Source of the DNA: an uncultured Candidatus Poseidoniales archaeon
GTDB taxonomy: Archaea > Thermoplasmatota > Poseidoniia > Poseidoniales > Thalassarchaeaceae
Direction of reading: 5' to 3'
Length of the DNA stretch: 7,009 nt
Assembly: GCA_950068635.1 (NCBI GenBank)
Contig: CATMIM010000053.1
Span: forward strand, 1-7,009
In this document: piece by piece, positions 6,811 to 7,009 of the stretch
Numbering within the stretch: position 1 is the first letter of the stretch
How the letters are laid out: each line of letters begins with the position of its first letter
The notes under the pieces: model-generated
Seen by the model: only the letters and a program-made list of their open reading frames with translations
Told to the model about the DNA's origin: nothing
Database searches by the model: none
Position numbers and translations under genes: made by a program

Positions 6811-6864
6811 GGTATACCAGATTCCGTAATACGGGGCATAATTGGGTATACCCCGTGGGGGTAT
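6811..6864. promoter_or_regulatory. Cluster of four dyads, candidate metal-regulator operator
   Basis: Four inverted repeats are packed in 54 bases: GGTATACC (6811-6818), CCGTA-A-TACGG (6824-6834), GGGTATACCC (6844-6853) and ATACCCC-GTG-GGGGTAT (6848-6864). In addition, ACGGGG (6831-6836) can pair with CCCCGT (6851-6856). The last dyad, with C/G tracts flanked by TA, resembles operators of the CsoR/RcnR family of metal-sensing repressors. It lies about 10 bases before the TATA-like box at 6875-6882. Alternatives are a transcript-end structure for the 6062 gene or competing RNA hairpins. No regulator gene is visible in the window. Confidence 0.45.
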
Positions 6865-6874
6865 CATGGGGAGA

Positions 6875-6882
6875 TTCAAATA
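6875..6882 (+). promoter_or_regulatory. TATA-like box for the right-edge gene
   Basis: TTCAAATA is centred about 27 bases before the ATG at 6906, the spacing expected for an archaeal promoter whose transcript begins at the start codon. It differs from TTTAAATA at one base. No Shine-Dalgarno sequence precedes the ATG, which agrees with a leaderless message. Confidence 0.5.
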
Positions 6883-6905
6883 CTCTGCAAGCGGATTTAC
6901 TCTTG

Positions 6906-7009
6906 ATGATAGCAATCAAGAATAAGGTCGGAAAGTCCGGTCTTTCCTTCTGCTGGACCCTTGTGATGGCCTGGCTCGGGGCCAACTTCCTCTCGCAGAT
7001 CGTCTACAT
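6906..7009 (+). CDS. N-terminus of a probable membrane protein, cut at edge
   Basis: The frame from the ATG at 6906 stays open for 34 codons to the window edge. A short basic start (IKNKVGK) is followed by a hydrophobic stretch (about 13-34: GLSFCWTLVMAW, LGANFLSQIVY) typical of a first membrane helix or an uncleaved signal anchor; it is the sort of start seen in many transporters. Too little is present to name a family. The start is supported by the TATA-like box 27 bases upstream. The frame is also open upstream of it, with a GTG at 6855, but that start would sit inside the dyad cluster. The dyads just before the promoter suggest regulated expression, possibly by a metal. Confidence 0.5.
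   Translation, partial: MIAIKNKVGKSGLSFCWTLVMAWLGANFLSQIVY

Noticed and set aside
6866..6925. Mini-ORF beginning ATGGGG (19 residues)
   Set aside because: It spans the TATA-like box, has no ribosome binding site and ends before the right-edge gene; a leader peptide cannot be excluded but nothing supports it.
6653..6985. Open frame of 110 codons on the minus strand at the right edge
   Set aside because: It runs through the dyad cluster and antisense to the end of the 6062 gene, with no start signal or family pattern; the plus-strand frame from 6906 has a TATA-like box and a membrane helix.

Overview
The window is GC-rich and gene-dense. It holds seven protein-coding genes, two of them cut by the window edges, and no RNA genes, insertion sequences, CRISPR arrays or tRNAs that I can see. 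The organism is not certain. The left-edge protein is a secreted multi-blade beta-propeller in the style of proteins I associate with marine Group II Euryarchaeota (Poseidoniales). Several starts lack a Shine-Dalgarno sequence, and two have TATA-like boxes about 27-30 bases upstream, as expected for leaderless archaeal transcripts. Against this, one gene (5700) has a strong Shine-Dalgarno sequence, and maeB also fits a bacterial -35/-10 reading. A planktonic euryarchaeon is my best guess, held at about even odds.

Layout. 1-1190 (minus, runs off the left edge): exported protein with a signal peptide, an N-terminal domain and at least five propeller blades. 1191-1288: divergent promoter region with a perfect dyad. 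1355-3640 (plus): MaeB-type hybrid malic enzyme fused to a phosphotransacetylase-like domain. 3641-3819: spacer that includes an in-frame, homology-like N-terminal extension of the next gene with no standard start codon. 3820-5172 (plus): PLP-dependent group II decarboxylase resembling animal glutamate and cysteine-sulfinate decarboxylases. 5173-5610 (minus): RlmH, the SPOUT methyltransferase for 23S rRNA, meeting the decarboxylase tail to tail with zero gap inside the shared stop palindrome TGATCA. 5700-6032 (plus): Trp-rich acidic 110-residue protein of unknown function. 6062-6808 (plus): membrane protein with about five TM segments and a helical cytosolic tail. 6809-6905: dense cluster of dyads and a TATA-like box. 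6906-7009 (plus, runs off the right edge): N-terminus of a probable membrane protein.

How the genes relate. MaeB (malate to pyruvate, probably gated by acetyl-CoA) and the amino-acid decarboxylase are both metabolic and lie in the same direction, but 179 bases separate them and no shared pathway is evident. The 5700 and 6062 genes are 29 bases apart and probably form a two-gene transcript. The most noteworthy items are the decarboxylase start that does not match its apparent homology, the decarboxylase loop lacking the usual Tyr, the CsoR/RcnR-like dyad cluster before the right-edge gene, and the gapless blade repeat in the left-edge gene.
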